Positions 20,948 through 29,471 of a stretch of DNA of 64,000 nt are shown here, in pieces. The stretch is from Vibrio spartinae. Its GTDB lineage: Bacteria; Pseudomonadota; Gammaproteobacteria; Enterobacterales; Vibrionaceae. Both the position numbers and the translations under genes were made by a program. Where the stretch lies: NCBI RefSeq assembly GCF_024347135.1, contig NZ_AP024907.1, positions 115,001 through 179,000 of the forward strand, read 5' to 3'. The notes under the pieces were generated by a model. That model had not been told where the DNA came from, ran no database searches, and saw only the letters and a program-made list of their open reading frames with translations. The first letter of the stretch is position 1; each line of letters begins with the position of its first letter.

Positions 20948-21888
20948 TGATGAAAGAGGCCGTATCCGCCCCGTCTCTCTGGGAGCGCTTTAAAAAATCG
21001 GATTTTCTCTACTATTTCTCACATGACAAAGTCGCGATGTTCAGCTTTGCTGTCTTTCTCACTTTTGTTGTGGTTTCTTTATTGGCACCAGTGATTGCCC
21101 CGACCAATCCTTATGATCTGACCTCGCTGGATATTATGGATTCGGAAATCCCGCCGGCATGGATGCCCGACGGGGATAGCCGTTTTCTGCTTGGCACCGA
21201 TGATCAGGGTCGGGATATCCTCTCGACGATGTTATATGGTTCGAGACTCTCTTTGACCATCGGTTTTTTGGCGGTGGCGCTGCAACTATTTCTCGGCATT
21301 ATTATCGGCCTTTCATCCGGATATTTCGGTGGCCGGATTGATAGCTTTTTGATGCGTTTTGCCGATGTGCAGTTGTCTTTTTCAACCATGATGGTTGCAA
21401 TTATTGTTTCGGCAATTTTTAAGGCAAGTTTTGGGAGTGAGTTCTATAGTGAATATGCGGTGATCACGCTGGTTGTTATTATCGGTATTGCCGAATGGCC
21501 ACAATACGCAAGAACGATTCGTGCTTCCGTACTTGCCGAGAAGAAAAAAGAGTATGTTGAAGCTGCCCGCGTGATGGGATTTAAATCACTGCGAATCATG
21601 TTTCGTCACATCCTGCCCAACTGCTTATCCCCCATTTTGGTGATTTCAACGGTTCAGGTTGCCAATGCGATTATGTCTGAAGCGGCACTTTCTTTCCTCG
21701 GCCTTGGATTGCCGGTTGACCAACCGTCGCTCGGCTCGCTGATTAGTATCGGTTTTAATTATATTTTCTCCGGTTCATGGTGGATTACAGCATTCCCGGG
21801 GATAGTGTTGATCCTGTTGGTTCTGGTGATTAACCTGCTTGGTGACTGGCTCAGGGATGTTTTTAATCCTAAAATTTATAAAGGATGA
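20947..21888 (+). CDS. Peptide ABC transporter permease (DppC/GsiD type)
   Basis: A 313-residue partner permease. It has an N-terminal OppC-like segment and a membrane helix at ~35, then the motif LLGTDDQGRDILS typical of DppC/OppC. The EAA loop (EYVEAARVMGFKSLRIMFRHILPN) contacts the ATPase. The stop of the previous gene overlaps the start region (GTGATGATG). A GTG at 20944, ATG at 20947 or ATG at 20950 could each be used. The AAGGAG at 20937 suits the later ones best. It is the last gene of the operon and is followed by a terminator. Confidence 0.92.
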   Translation: MMKEAVSAPSLWERFKKSDFLYYFSHDKVAMFSFAVFLTFVVVSLLAPVIAPTNPYDLTSLDIMDSEIPPAWMPDGDSRFLLGTDDQGRDILSTMLYGSRLSLTIGFLAVALQLFLGIIIGLSSGYFGGRIDSFLMRFADVQLSFSTMMVAIIVSAIFKASFGSEFYSEYAVITLVVIIGIAEWPQYARTIRASVLAEKKKEYVEAARVMGFKSLRIMFRHILPNCLSPILVISTVQVANAIMSEAALSFLGLGLPVDQPSLGSLISIGFNYIFSGSWWITAFPGIVLILLVLVINLLGDWLRDVFNPKIYKG

Positions 21889-21927
21889 TGAAGTCGATTG
21901 ATTTATCGATGAAAGTTCTCCTAAACT

Positions 21928-21964
21928 GAGCCGTATAACGAAGAGATACGGCTCTTTTTTTGCA
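21928..21964 (+). terminator. Rho-independent terminator of the peptide transporter operon
   Basis: GAGCCGTAT / ATACGGCTC stem with loop AACGAAGAG, followed by a T run. Confidence 0.93.
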
Positions 21965-22043
21965 TGTTTTCTTGGTATCGTATTGGAGCAAGGTTGTGAT
22001 CGATTGATTATTTGACAACTTAAAGTAATGAAAGGATTTTGTT

Positions 22044-22994
22044 GTGAACGTGATGATAAAGGTCACCAGAAATATCCTGATGGGTTCTGCCTTATTTTCT
22101 TGTATTTTTGGGGCTCATTGGGTAAACGCACAAGAAGAATTTCTTTGTGATGCGACACAGGCATCCACACAAGAGCTTCCCACATTAGACAGCAACTGTC
22201 CGGTTGGTGAAGGCTTATGGGGGAAAAGCCGACCTCGGAGTCAGAACTCAATGTTCTGGATTCAGTGTGGTATTTTTAGTCAGCCAATGCCGTTGGCTGA
22301 TGCGAAGATACTTTATCGACAAATTTCTACGGATGTCTGGATGAAACCCGGTGCCAATCAATATCGTTGTTTGATCGGCCCGTATCATGATATTCGCAAA
22401 GCACGACAGGAGCTCAAGAAAGTTCGTCGGTTGCAAGCATATCACGAAGCATTTATCCGGGAGGTTCGTAAACCGCAACAAGGGGCGGCGAAAACAACCA
22501 CATCATCGAAAGCATCTGTGGTTCAACGTCGAGTGAGCCAGCCCCGCACACCACGGCAACCATCGACACCCCCCCAGCCATCTCAAGCGGCAAAAACGCC
22601 AACGGCACAGACGTCAAATCAGGCTGCGACATCCCCGAGTTCTCCCGTTTCAACGGCTGGGGAAGGTATCGTCATCCGTAAGCAAACCGTCATTGCCGGG
22701 GTAAAATATGTGATTCCTTTTCTGGGGGTGAAAGCATCCCTGTTCTATATGGAATACGAAATTCCTTGGAACCGGTTGAGTTATGGACAAGCTAATGCAA
22801 CCTGTCAAAAAATTGGCATGAAGATGGCGACGGCGAGTCAGTGGAAACGACTGTTGGCATCTCAGGTCATGAACCGGGAGCAGTGGCCTCTCTACCTACC
22901 TTATTGGGGCATCGATAAGAAGGGGATGTTCACCAGCGGCAAAGTCAGTCAGTTGAAAGGTTCATCGCTGCTGAATGTGCTGTGTGTTCAATAA
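22044..22994 (+). CDS. SPOR-domain exported protein of unknown role
   Basis: A 316-residue protein starting with GTG (ribosome site AAAGGA 7-8 bases upstream; an ATG three codons later is an alternative). It has a signal peptide ending near VNAQ-EE. A Cys-containing SPOR-like fold follows (FWIQCGIFSQ to KKVRRLQAYHEAFIREV, ~70-146), a domain that binds denuded septal glycan. Next come a Pro/Ser/Thr/Gln-rich linker (~150-210) and a conserved-looking C-terminal domain (~215-316) that I do not recognise. Exported SPOR proteins usually act at the division site. That role is inferred from the domain. It is monocistronic. Confidence 0.75.
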   Translation: MNVMIKVTRNILMGSALFSCIFGAHWVNAQEEFLCDATQASTQELPTLDSNCPVGEGLWGKSRPRSQNSMFWIQCGIFSQPMPLADAKILYRQISTDVWMKPGANQYRCLIGPYHDIRKARQELKKVRRLQAYHEAFIREVRKPQQGAAKTTTSSKASVVQRRVSQPRTPRQPSTPPQPSQAAKTPTAQTSNQAATSPSSPVSTAGEGIVIRKQTVIAGVKYVIPFLGVKASLFYMEYEIPWNRLSYGQANATCQKIGMKMATASQWKRLLASQVMNREQWPLYLPYWGIDKKGMFTSGKVSQLKGSSLLNVLCVQ

Positions 22995-23102
22995 GATTAT
23001 CGTTTTCGGCGACCCACAGAACCTTTTAGTCACCAATTTTTAAGCACCAGTGATTGTCGTCTTCAATGATGACGAACATCAAAGAAGATGATATTCCTTA
23101 TC

Positions 23103-23123
23103 AAATGATAATGAATATTATTT
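23103..23123. promoter_or_regulatory. Probable Fur box upstream of the iron-type binding protein
   Basis: AAATGATAATGAATATTATTT closely follows the Fur consensus GATAATGATAATCATTATC (repeated NATA/TAAT hexamers) and lies about 64 bp before the start codon. This indicates iron-repressed expression. Confidence 0.72.
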
Positions 23124-23186
23124 ATTTTTTTTACTAATCGGGTAAAATCCAGTTTTTGCTGTCCCTATGTGTAAAGGAATTCATTC

Positions 23187-24278
23187 ATGCTTAAAAGGTT
23201 TATGACGCTTTTTTTGATTCTATTTGTGCCTCAGGTTGTTGCTCAGGTGACGACAGTGACTGATATACTCGGTCGTCAGGTCACGCTTGACCTACCAGCT
23301 AAACGCGTCGTGCTCGGTTTTTATGGCGAAGACTATATGGCCATCGGTACGGAAAAGTCATTTGATCATGTGGTAGGAATGTCAAAGGGGATTTGGGAGC
23401 AATGGCGTCCAGCAAACTGGGCGATGTATGTTGCGCACCGGCCATCACTGGAAACCTTACCTGATGTCGGTAAAGTGGATACCCAGACATTCTCGGTCGA
23501 AAAAGTGATCAGCCTCCACCCGGACTTACTGGTATTGGCTGAGTGGCAATACAAAGGACTGGGAAGTGATGTTGGCCGTATGGAACAGGCGGGTATCCCT
23601 GTGATTGTGGTTGATTACAACGCTCAGACTGTAGAGCGTCATGTCAAAAGTACCCTGATTATCGGTCAAATTACCGGCCAAGAAGCTCGCGCGAAGAAAA
23701 TTGCAACTGAATACAAGAATATGATTCAGGTGGTGAAAGACCGTCTGGCGAAGGCCAACTTGCCGAAACCAACCATCTATGCAGAGTTTGGTTTTCCGGG
23801 AACGAAAGAATATGGTTACACTTTCGGCAAAAATATGTGGGGTGCAATGGCCGATGTTGCCGGAGGTGAGAACATCTCTAAGCCGTTTGTTGAATGGTGG
23901 GGACATTTGAATCCTGAGCAAGTTTTAGCGGCCCAGCCAGATGTCGTGTTGATCACCGGTTATGAATTTGGTGGCGCCGATGATGCAATGTTGATTGGTC
24001 AGGGGATTGATCGTGCAACCGCACTGGCTCGTTTGCAAGGATACAAGCACCGTTTAGGTTGGGAGAGCCTGCCAGCGGTCAAGAATAACCGGATGATTGG
24101 CATCTATCACGGCGCTTCACGCAGTATTATGGATGCCCCGATGACCCAGTATATTGCCAAAGCATTGTATCCGGATTTGTTTGCTGATCTGGATCCTGAA
24201 GTGGCATACCTCAACTTCTATAAAAAGTATTTGCCAGTGACCCCGACAGGTACTTTTGCTGTATCTCTCTCCGATTGA
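23187..24278 (+). CDS. Orphan periplasmic binding protein, iron/siderophore/haem type
   Basis: A 363-residue class III (FepB/BtuF-like) binding protein with a signal peptide (residues 1-19, ending VVAQ). It has the typical start of the mature part TTVTDILGRQVTLDLPAKRVV and two lobes joined by a long helix (~150-180). Class III proteins of this sort carry ferric siderophores, haem or cobalamin to an ABC importer. A Fur box upstream favours an iron ligand. No permease or ATPase gene is adjacent, so it must work with a transporter encoded elsewhere or act otherwise. It is single and has its own terminator. Confidence 0.85.
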   Translation: MLKRFMTLFLILFVPQVVAQVTTVTDILGRQVTLDLPAKRVVLGFYGEDYMAIGTEKSFDHVVGMSKGIWEQWRPANWAMYVAHRPSLETLPDVGKVDTQTFSVEKVISLHPDLLVLAEWQYKGLGSDVGRMEQAGIPVIVVDYNAQTVERHVKSTLIIGQITGQEARAKKIATEYKNMIQVVKDRLAKANLPKPTIYAEFGFPGTKEYGYTFGKNMWGAMADVAGGENISKPFVEWWGHLNPEQVLAAQPDVVLITGYEFGGADDAMLIGQGIDRATALARLQGYKHRLGWESLPAVKNNRMIGIYHGASRSIMDAPMTQYIAKALYPDLFADLDPEVAYLNFYKKYLPVTPTGTFAVSLSD

Positions 24279-24279
24279 G

Positions 24280-24312
24280 AAAAAGCCGCTGGTTTACAGC
24301 GGCTTTGTTTTT
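24280..24312 (+). terminator. Rho-independent terminator
   Basis: AAAAGCCGCTG / CAGCGGCTTT stem with loop GTTTA, then a T-rich tail. It separates the binding-protein gene from the convergent ytf operon. Confidence 0.9.
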
Positions 24313-24337
24313 TATACAGAGTGGGCATCACAATCCG

Positions 24338-25336
24338 CTAAGTTCCTTCCACCGTTGCGGCCTTCATGGTGTTCACTACTTTATTCCTTTCTGAAATCAC
24401 TATCAGTAATCGCTGTAATCCGATGAAAGCAAACAACAGAATACCGATGATGATTTTGGTCCACCATGAACTCAGTGTGCCGTCAAAGGTAATATAGGTC
24501 TGAATCAACCCTTGAATCAGGACACCGAACAGAGAACCGAACACCGTCCCGACACCACCGGAAAGTAAAGTCCCCCCGATCACCACCGCAGCAATGGCAT
24601 CCAGTTCGACCCCGACAGCAGCCAGCGGATAACCGGCAGAAGTGTAGATCGAAAACACAATCCCGGCAGTTGTCGCCAATAAGGTGGACAGCATATAAAT
24701 CCCGATTGTGGTTTGCTTCACGGCAACTCCCATCAATCCTGCGGAAACCTCATTTCCCCCAATGGCATACACATTGTTACCAAAGCGAGTGCGATGGGCG
24801 ACGAAAATACCGATAATCACCACCGCCAGCATAATCACCGCCAACAAACTCAGGCGTCCGCCACCGGCAATTTTCCACATACTGCGAGAAAGCTCCCGGA
24901 AAAATGGATGGGTAATCGGCAGCGATTGTTCTGAAATCAGAAAGCTGGTTCCCCGTAAGAAGAACATCCCGGCAAGCGTAATGATGAAAGGGGGGATTTT
25001 TAAGGTGTGGATTAACCATCCCATCCCGGCACCAAATGCTCCACCGGTCACAAGGACAATCACGATTGCCAATTGTGGTGCAACCTGCCAGTCACCAATC
25101 ATTTTCGCCAGAAAAACACCGGTAAACGCAATCACGGCACCAACGGACAAATCAATCCCGCCGGAAAGAATGACAAAGGTCATGCCGACCGCGACGATGC
25201 CCAAAAAGGCATTGTCCGTCAGAATATTACAAATGACCCGGGTTGATGCAAACGCCGGAAACTCAACCAAGCAGATCAGGTAGCCAATGATGAATACAAG
25301 AATGGTAATTACGAGCGGTAAATTACGCTTTATCAT
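24338..25336 (-). CDS. yjfF: Galactofuranose-type ABC transporter permease YjfF
   Basis: A 332-residue BPD_transp_2 family permease with about 8-10 membrane helices. It begins MIKRNLPLVITILVFIIGYL and contains FASTRVICNILTDNAFLGIV, both almost identical to E. coli YjfF (331 residues). The longer open frame upstream runs through the end of ytfT. The Met at 25336 matches the E. coli start and gives a 14-bp overlap with ytfT. It pairs with YtfT. E. coli YtfQ binds galactofuranose. It is the last gene of the ytfQRT-yjfF operon. Confidence 0.93.
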   Translation of the reverse strand: MIKRNLPLVITILVFIIGYLICLVEFPAFASTRVICNILTDNAFLGIVAVGMTFVILSGGIDLSVGAVIAFTGVFLAKMIGDWQVAPQLAIVIVLVTGGAFGAGMGWLIHTLKIPPFIITLAGMFFLRGTSFLISEQSLPITHPFFRELSRSMWKIAGGGRLSLLAVIMLAVVIIGIFVAHRTRFGNNVYAIGGNEVSAGLMGVAVKQTTIGIYMLSTLLATTAGIVFSIYTSAGYPLAAVGVELDAIAAVVIGGTLLSGGVGTVFGSLFGVLIQGLIQTYITFDGTLSSWWTKIIIGILLFAFIGLQRLLIVISERNKVVNTMKAATVEGT

Positions 25337-26348
25337 GTCGGCGTCCTCCTTTGAGCAGTTGCACCACGGCCGGAGATTGCATGACCAGAACCAACAAGAC
25401 CACAATTGCTTTGACGATTTGATTCCATTGAGGCTGATAGCCGGAAAGCAGAATTCCGGTGTTCACGCCTTGAATGATCAGCGCGCCAACAAGAGCAATA
25501 AAGAGATTGAAACGCCCTCCGGCAAGGGAGGTCCCCCCGATAACCACAGCGAGAATCGCATCCATTTCCAGCCATAATCCGGCATTGTTGGCATCCGCGC
25601 CACGGATATCGGCCGCGACGATCATGCCGGCAACAGCCGCAGTAATCCCACTGATCATGTAAGTTGAAATCACCACCGTTGGCGCATTAATCCCGGCATT
25701 TTTAGCTGCCCGGATATTAATCCCGACGGATTCAATAAACAGGCCTAATGCCGTTTTCTGAGTCAGCAACCAGATCGCCACCGCAACCACAATCGTGATC
25801 ACAACCGGTGCCGGTAGATAAAGGAAGGAACCACTACCGATCCAAGCTAATGTTTCATTATTGAATGTGACGATTTGTCCTTCGGTGATGAGCTGGGCAA
25901 TGCCTCGTCCGGCAACCATCAGGATCAGCGTGGCAACGATCGGTTGTATTTTGAAGACCGCGACCAGAAAGCCATTCCACAAACCACATAAAGCACCAGC
26001 CAGCAATGAGACCAGAATAATCACCGCGATCGGATAACCCTGAGTTGCCAGACTGGCAAATGTTGCGCCGCTGATCGCCATCACGGCACCGACAGATAAA
26101 TCGATGCCACCGGTGGCAATTACCAACGTCATGCCAATGGTTAATAAAGCCACTGGTGAGCAGCGATTGAGGATATCAATCACGCTGCCGAACAGTCGAC
26201 CGTCTTGTATATTGATAGAAAAGAAGTTATCTGCCGCGAGGCTATTGATCAAGAGCACACAGATGAGTGCTGCGATCTGCGGCGTGCCTTTGGGTAATCT
26301 CTGTTGCCAGCCCGAGCTGAAATGAGCCCGTAAACTTGATGTATCCAT
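25323..26348 (-). CDS. ytfT: Galactofuranose-type ABC transporter permease YtfT
   Basis: A 341-residue permease of the ribose/galactose type, the same length as E. coli YtfT. It has the family block LTIGMTLVIATGGIDLSVGA and the repeat ATLILMVAGRGIAQLIT. The open frame extends further upstream inside ytfR, but the Met at 26348 (MDTSSLRAHF), eight bases after ytfR stops, gives the normal length. With YjfF it forms the membrane channel. Confidence 0.93.
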   Translation of the reverse strand: MDTSSLRAHFSSGWQQRLPKGTPQIAALICVLLINSLAADNFFSINIQDGRLFGSVIDILNRCSPVALLTIGMTLVIATGGIDLSVGAVMAISGATFASLATQGYPIAVIILVSLLAGALCGLWNGFLVAVFKIQPIVATLILMVAGRGIAQLITEGQIVTFNNETLAWIGSGSFLYLPAPVVITIVVAVAIWLLTQKTALGLFIESVGINIRAAKNAGINAPTVVISTYMISGITAAVAGMIVAADIRGADANNAGLWLEMDAILAVVIGGTSLAGGRFNLFIALVGALIIQGVNTGILLSGYQPQWNQIVKAIVVLLVLVMQSPAVVQLLKGGRRHDKA

Positions 26349-26356
26349 AATGCGCC

Positions 26357-27862
26357 TCACATAGCAATCGCTTGCATGATATTGGGGACAGACAGATTTT
26401 CCGCTGGAATTTCTGCCACCTGTTTTCGATCTCTCAGCACAATCACGCGATCCGCGTAACCGACCAGCTCTTCCAGCTCTGAAGAGATGACCAGCAAGCC
26501 TAATCCGTTGGCACATAAGGACTCAATCAGACGAATGATTTCCGCGTGTGCACCCACATCAATCCCCCGGGTGGGTTCATCGAGGATCAGGAATTTTGGC
26601 TTGGTTAATAACCATCGCGCCAGCAGTACTTTTTGCTGATTGCCTCCCGATAAAAATTCGATCGGTTGTTCCATGCTTGGGGTTTTGATTGATAGTTGGC
26701 TGATAAAACGTTTTGAAGCCTCTTCTTGTTCCGTGCGGGACAAGGGGCGGAACCAGCCTCGCTGAGCCTGAAGTGCCAGAATGATATTTTCACGCACCGA
26801 GGCCGATGCAATGATACCGTCCGTTTTTCGGTCTTCGGGGCAAAAACCGAATCCCAAAGAGGAGGCTTGTCTGGCCGAACGAATTTTGATCGGCTTGCTT
26901 TTGATATAACTCTCACCGCTATCATTGGGTTCAATCCCGAAAATGACTTGGGCGGTTTCGGTTCTGCCTGAGCCAAGCAGTCCGGCTAAACCGACAATTT
27001 CACCGGGATAGATTTCCAGATCAAACGGTTCAATGGTGCCTTTTTTACCAAACTGAACAAATTTCGCGATAGGACTGTCACTAAGGCGGGTTTTGCCGAC
27101 TCTTTCCAAGGCGTTGTCTTCGAGTTCACGGCCGAGCATCATTTTAATTAACTCGATACGGGGTAGTTTGGCGGTTTCTTCGGAACCAACCAACTCGCCG
27201 TTTCTTAATATCGTGATACGATCACTCACCGCATAGACCTGATCTAAAAAGTGAGTAATAAAGACCAGACTAATCCCTTGGTCGCGCAAATCTCGCATGA
27301 TGCCGTACAGCATTTCTACTTCATTACTATCCAGACTAGCGGTCGGCTCGTCGAGGATCAGAATTTTTGCAGACAGTGAAACGGCTCGCGCGATGGCAAT
27401 AACTTGCTGAATCGCGACAGAAAAATTATTGAGCGGCTGAGTGACATCGATATTCAGGTTGTACTGTTTGACAATGTCTCTAGCCTTTGTCTGCATCGTT
27501 TTGCGATCCACTAAACCAAATTTTTTCGGTTCGTGACCAATGAACAGGTTATCCATAATGGACATATTCGGTAGCAGATTAACCTCTTGATATACAGTAC
27601 CGATTCCCAGCGCTTGCGCGTCAGCTGTACTTTGCGGATTGATGGGGTTGCCATCTAACAAAATGTCACCGCTGTCACGCTGATAAACCCCAGTCAGCGA
27701 CTTAATTAATGTGGACTTTCCTGCACCGTTTTCGCCAAGCAATGCCATGATTTCACCCTTTCTCAGAATAAAATCTACGTTATTCAGGGCTCGTACTCCG
27801 GGAAAATGTTTGCAAATTCCTTTGGCATGTAAAACGATGTCATTATTGTTTTCCAATGACAT
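26357..27862 (-). CDS. ytfR: Galactofuranose-type ABC transporter ATPase YtfR
   Basis: A 501-residue double ATPase of the sugar (RbsA/MglA) class. The first Walker A is GENGAGKST (~38), with Walker B LILDEPTASLD. In the second domain Walker A is degenerate (GLLGSGRTE), as normal for this class, with signature LSGGNQQK and Walker B LILDEPTRGID. The ATG at 27862 has GGAG five bases upstream. A GTG two codons earlier lies inside the ribosome site and is less likely. It energises YtfT/YjfF. Confidence 0.93.
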   Translation of the reverse strand: MSLENNNDIVLHAKGICKHFPGVRALNNVDFILRKGEIMALLGENGAGKSTLIKSLTGVYQRDSGDILLDGNPINPQSTADAQALGIGTVYQEVNLLPNMSIMDNLFIGHEPKKFGLVDRKTMQTKARDIVKQYNLNIDVTQPLNNFSVAIQQVIAIARAVSLSAKILILDEPTASLDSNEVEMLYGIMRDLRDQGISLVFITHFLDQVYAVSDRITILRNGELVGSEETAKLPRIELIKMMLGRELEDNALERVGKTRLSDSPIAKFVQFGKKGTIEPFDLEIYPGEIVGLAGLLGSGRTETAQVIFGIEPNDSGESYIKSKPIKIRSARQASSLGFGFCPEDRKTDGIIASASVRENIILALQAQRGWFRPLSRTEQEEASKRFISQLSIKTPSMEQPIEFLSGGNQQKVLLARWLLTKPKFLILDEPTRGIDVGAHAEIIRLIESLCANGLGLLVISSELEELVGYADRVIVLRDRKQVAEIPAENLSVPNIMQAIAM

Positions 27863-27957
27863 AATCACTCCAATTCTGGCTGACTTTCATCCCGCCTCAC
27901 CCGATGGTTTAGCGGGATAATTTTGGATCAATGACCATCCGGTCGCATTACCGTTGG

Positions 27958-28917
27958 TTAATAACCCATGTCTTTTTTCAGCTCCAGTTGTGCTGGTGCA
28001 TCGGCAGGTTCAAAGAATTTAGATTCAGTTTGAATATGTTTAGGAGGGATGGTCCCATCTTTTTTATAGGCGATGAGCGCGTCAAATGCAGGTCCGGCCA
28101 TATTGGGTGTCAGTTCAACAGAAGCATTTGATTCACCGGCTATCATTGCTTTGAAAATATCAGGAACGCCATCGACAGACACCATCAAAATATCACTGCC
28201 CGGTTTCAGCCCAGCTTCCTTGATCGCTTGAATCGCACCGATTGCCATATCATCGTTATGTGCATAAACCGCGCAGATATTCTTGCCGTTGTCTTCCGCT
28301 TTGATAAAGCTTTCCATGACTTCCTTGCCTTTACTGCGCGTGAAGTCTCCTGATTGAGTACGGATAATTTTCACGTTCGGTACTTTGCTAATCGCGTTGG
28401 CAAACCCTTTTTTACGGTCTAAAGCCACACTGGCACCAACGGTCCCTTGTAGTTCGACCACATTACATTTTTTGCCATCCACTTTATGGATCAGCCAGTT
28501 CCCGGCAACTTCACCCTCATGAACACTGTCGGCAGCGACGGATGTCATATACAGGGAGTCATCATCGACAGTAATACCACGGTCTAACAAAAATACGGGG
28601 ATATCATAGTCTCGCGCTTCTTCCAGCACCGGTTCCCAGCCCGTCTGAACGACTGGTGCAATAAAGATCGCATCCACACCTTGAGCAATAAAAGAGCGGA
28701 CGGCTTTGATTTGGTTTTCTTGCTTCTGCTGGGCGTCAGAAATCTTAAGAGTAATCCCTCGTTTTTCTGCTTCCGTTTTTGCCACACTGGTTTCGGCTGC
28801 ACGCCAACCAGATTCAGAACCGATTTGTGAAAAGCCAACAGTGAGTGTTTTTGCCAATAAGCTTCCTGATAGCAAGATGCTACCGATCGCTGTCGCGATT
28901 GCTATTTGTTTTAACAT
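27958..28917 (-). CDS. ytfQ: Galactofuranose-binding protein YtfQ
   Basis: A 319-residue class II (ribose-type) periplasmic sugar-binding protein. It has a signal peptide (residues 1-22, ending LLAK-TL) followed by TVGFSQIGSESGWRAAET, a segment shared with E. coli YtfQ. The latter binds galactofuranose and less well galactopyranose. It is first in the operon, with 95 bp before ytfR. An E. coli-like four-gene set with all orthologues present supports the sugar assignment. Confidence 0.92.
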   Translation of the reverse strand: MLKQIAIATAIGSILLSGSLLAKTLTVGFSQIGSESGWRAAETSVAKTEAEKRGITLKISDAQQKQENQIKAVRSFIAQGVDAIFIAPVVQTGWEPVLEEARDYDIPVFLLDRGITVDDDSLYMTSVAADSVHEGEVAGNWLIHKVDGKKCNVVELQGTVGASVALDRKKGFANAISKVPNVKIIRTQSGDFTRSKGKEVMESFIKAEDNGKNICAVYAHNDDMAIGAIQAIKEAGLKPGSDILMVSVDGVPDIFKAMIAGESNASVELTPNMAGPAFDALIAYKKDGTIPPKHIQTESKFFEPADAPAQLELKKDMGY

Positions 28918-29471
28918 AGGATTCCCTTTTTCGTTTCACGTTACTTTTGTTGTTGTAATCAAAATAGTTATGGGACCAGTCAAGGTGCCACAATTATAGT
29001 AATGAGCAATAATTGAGCGGTGCGAGAGCTTAATCACAAATAGATTTCGGTAGCATAATTGTCCATGTATACAGCATGTAATGGGCTATATTACGTACAT
29101 TGCACACGCCAAATCAGGCAGTTATAGGTGGATTGACTGAAATTTATTATTGTATTAGTTTCATATTTTGTCTGTAGTTGCCGGGATGATGGTCTTGACG
29201 AAGTCGGCGTTGAAGCTGTGGCAGGACGGGCGCGAGAGCAACGTTCACTCCCAATTGTGGCCACCTCGAATATACACCACAGTGTTCTATATATTTTATT
29301 CTTCTATCGGGTTTCCGTTGTTCAAACTATCTCATATTTATGTGAAGTTGTTAGAGAATGATACTGAGCTTTGAGCATCGTCTTGCCTATCAGTGGTAAG
29401 TAACCTATATGTTATTCATTGGTCTTTGGTGATATAGAGACGTTCAACCCGTACGAGATTAAGGATGACAG
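28918..29471. other. Divergent intergenic region between ytfQ and the chemoreceptor
   Basis: About 550 bp. Promoters of both genes must lie here. A short GC-rich patch at about 29178-29272 stands out from AT-rich flanks. A 68-codon frame across it (29168-29374) has no convincing ribosome site or domain, and I do not call it. No RNA gene is recognised. Confidence 0.5.

Noticed and set aside
24708..25283. A 191-codon frame antisense to yjfF
   Set aside because: Shadow of a conserved membrane protein gene; no ribosome site or domain.
29168..29374. A 68-codon frame between ytfQ and the chemoreceptor
   Set aside because: No ribosome site, no motif, and it spans a composition break.
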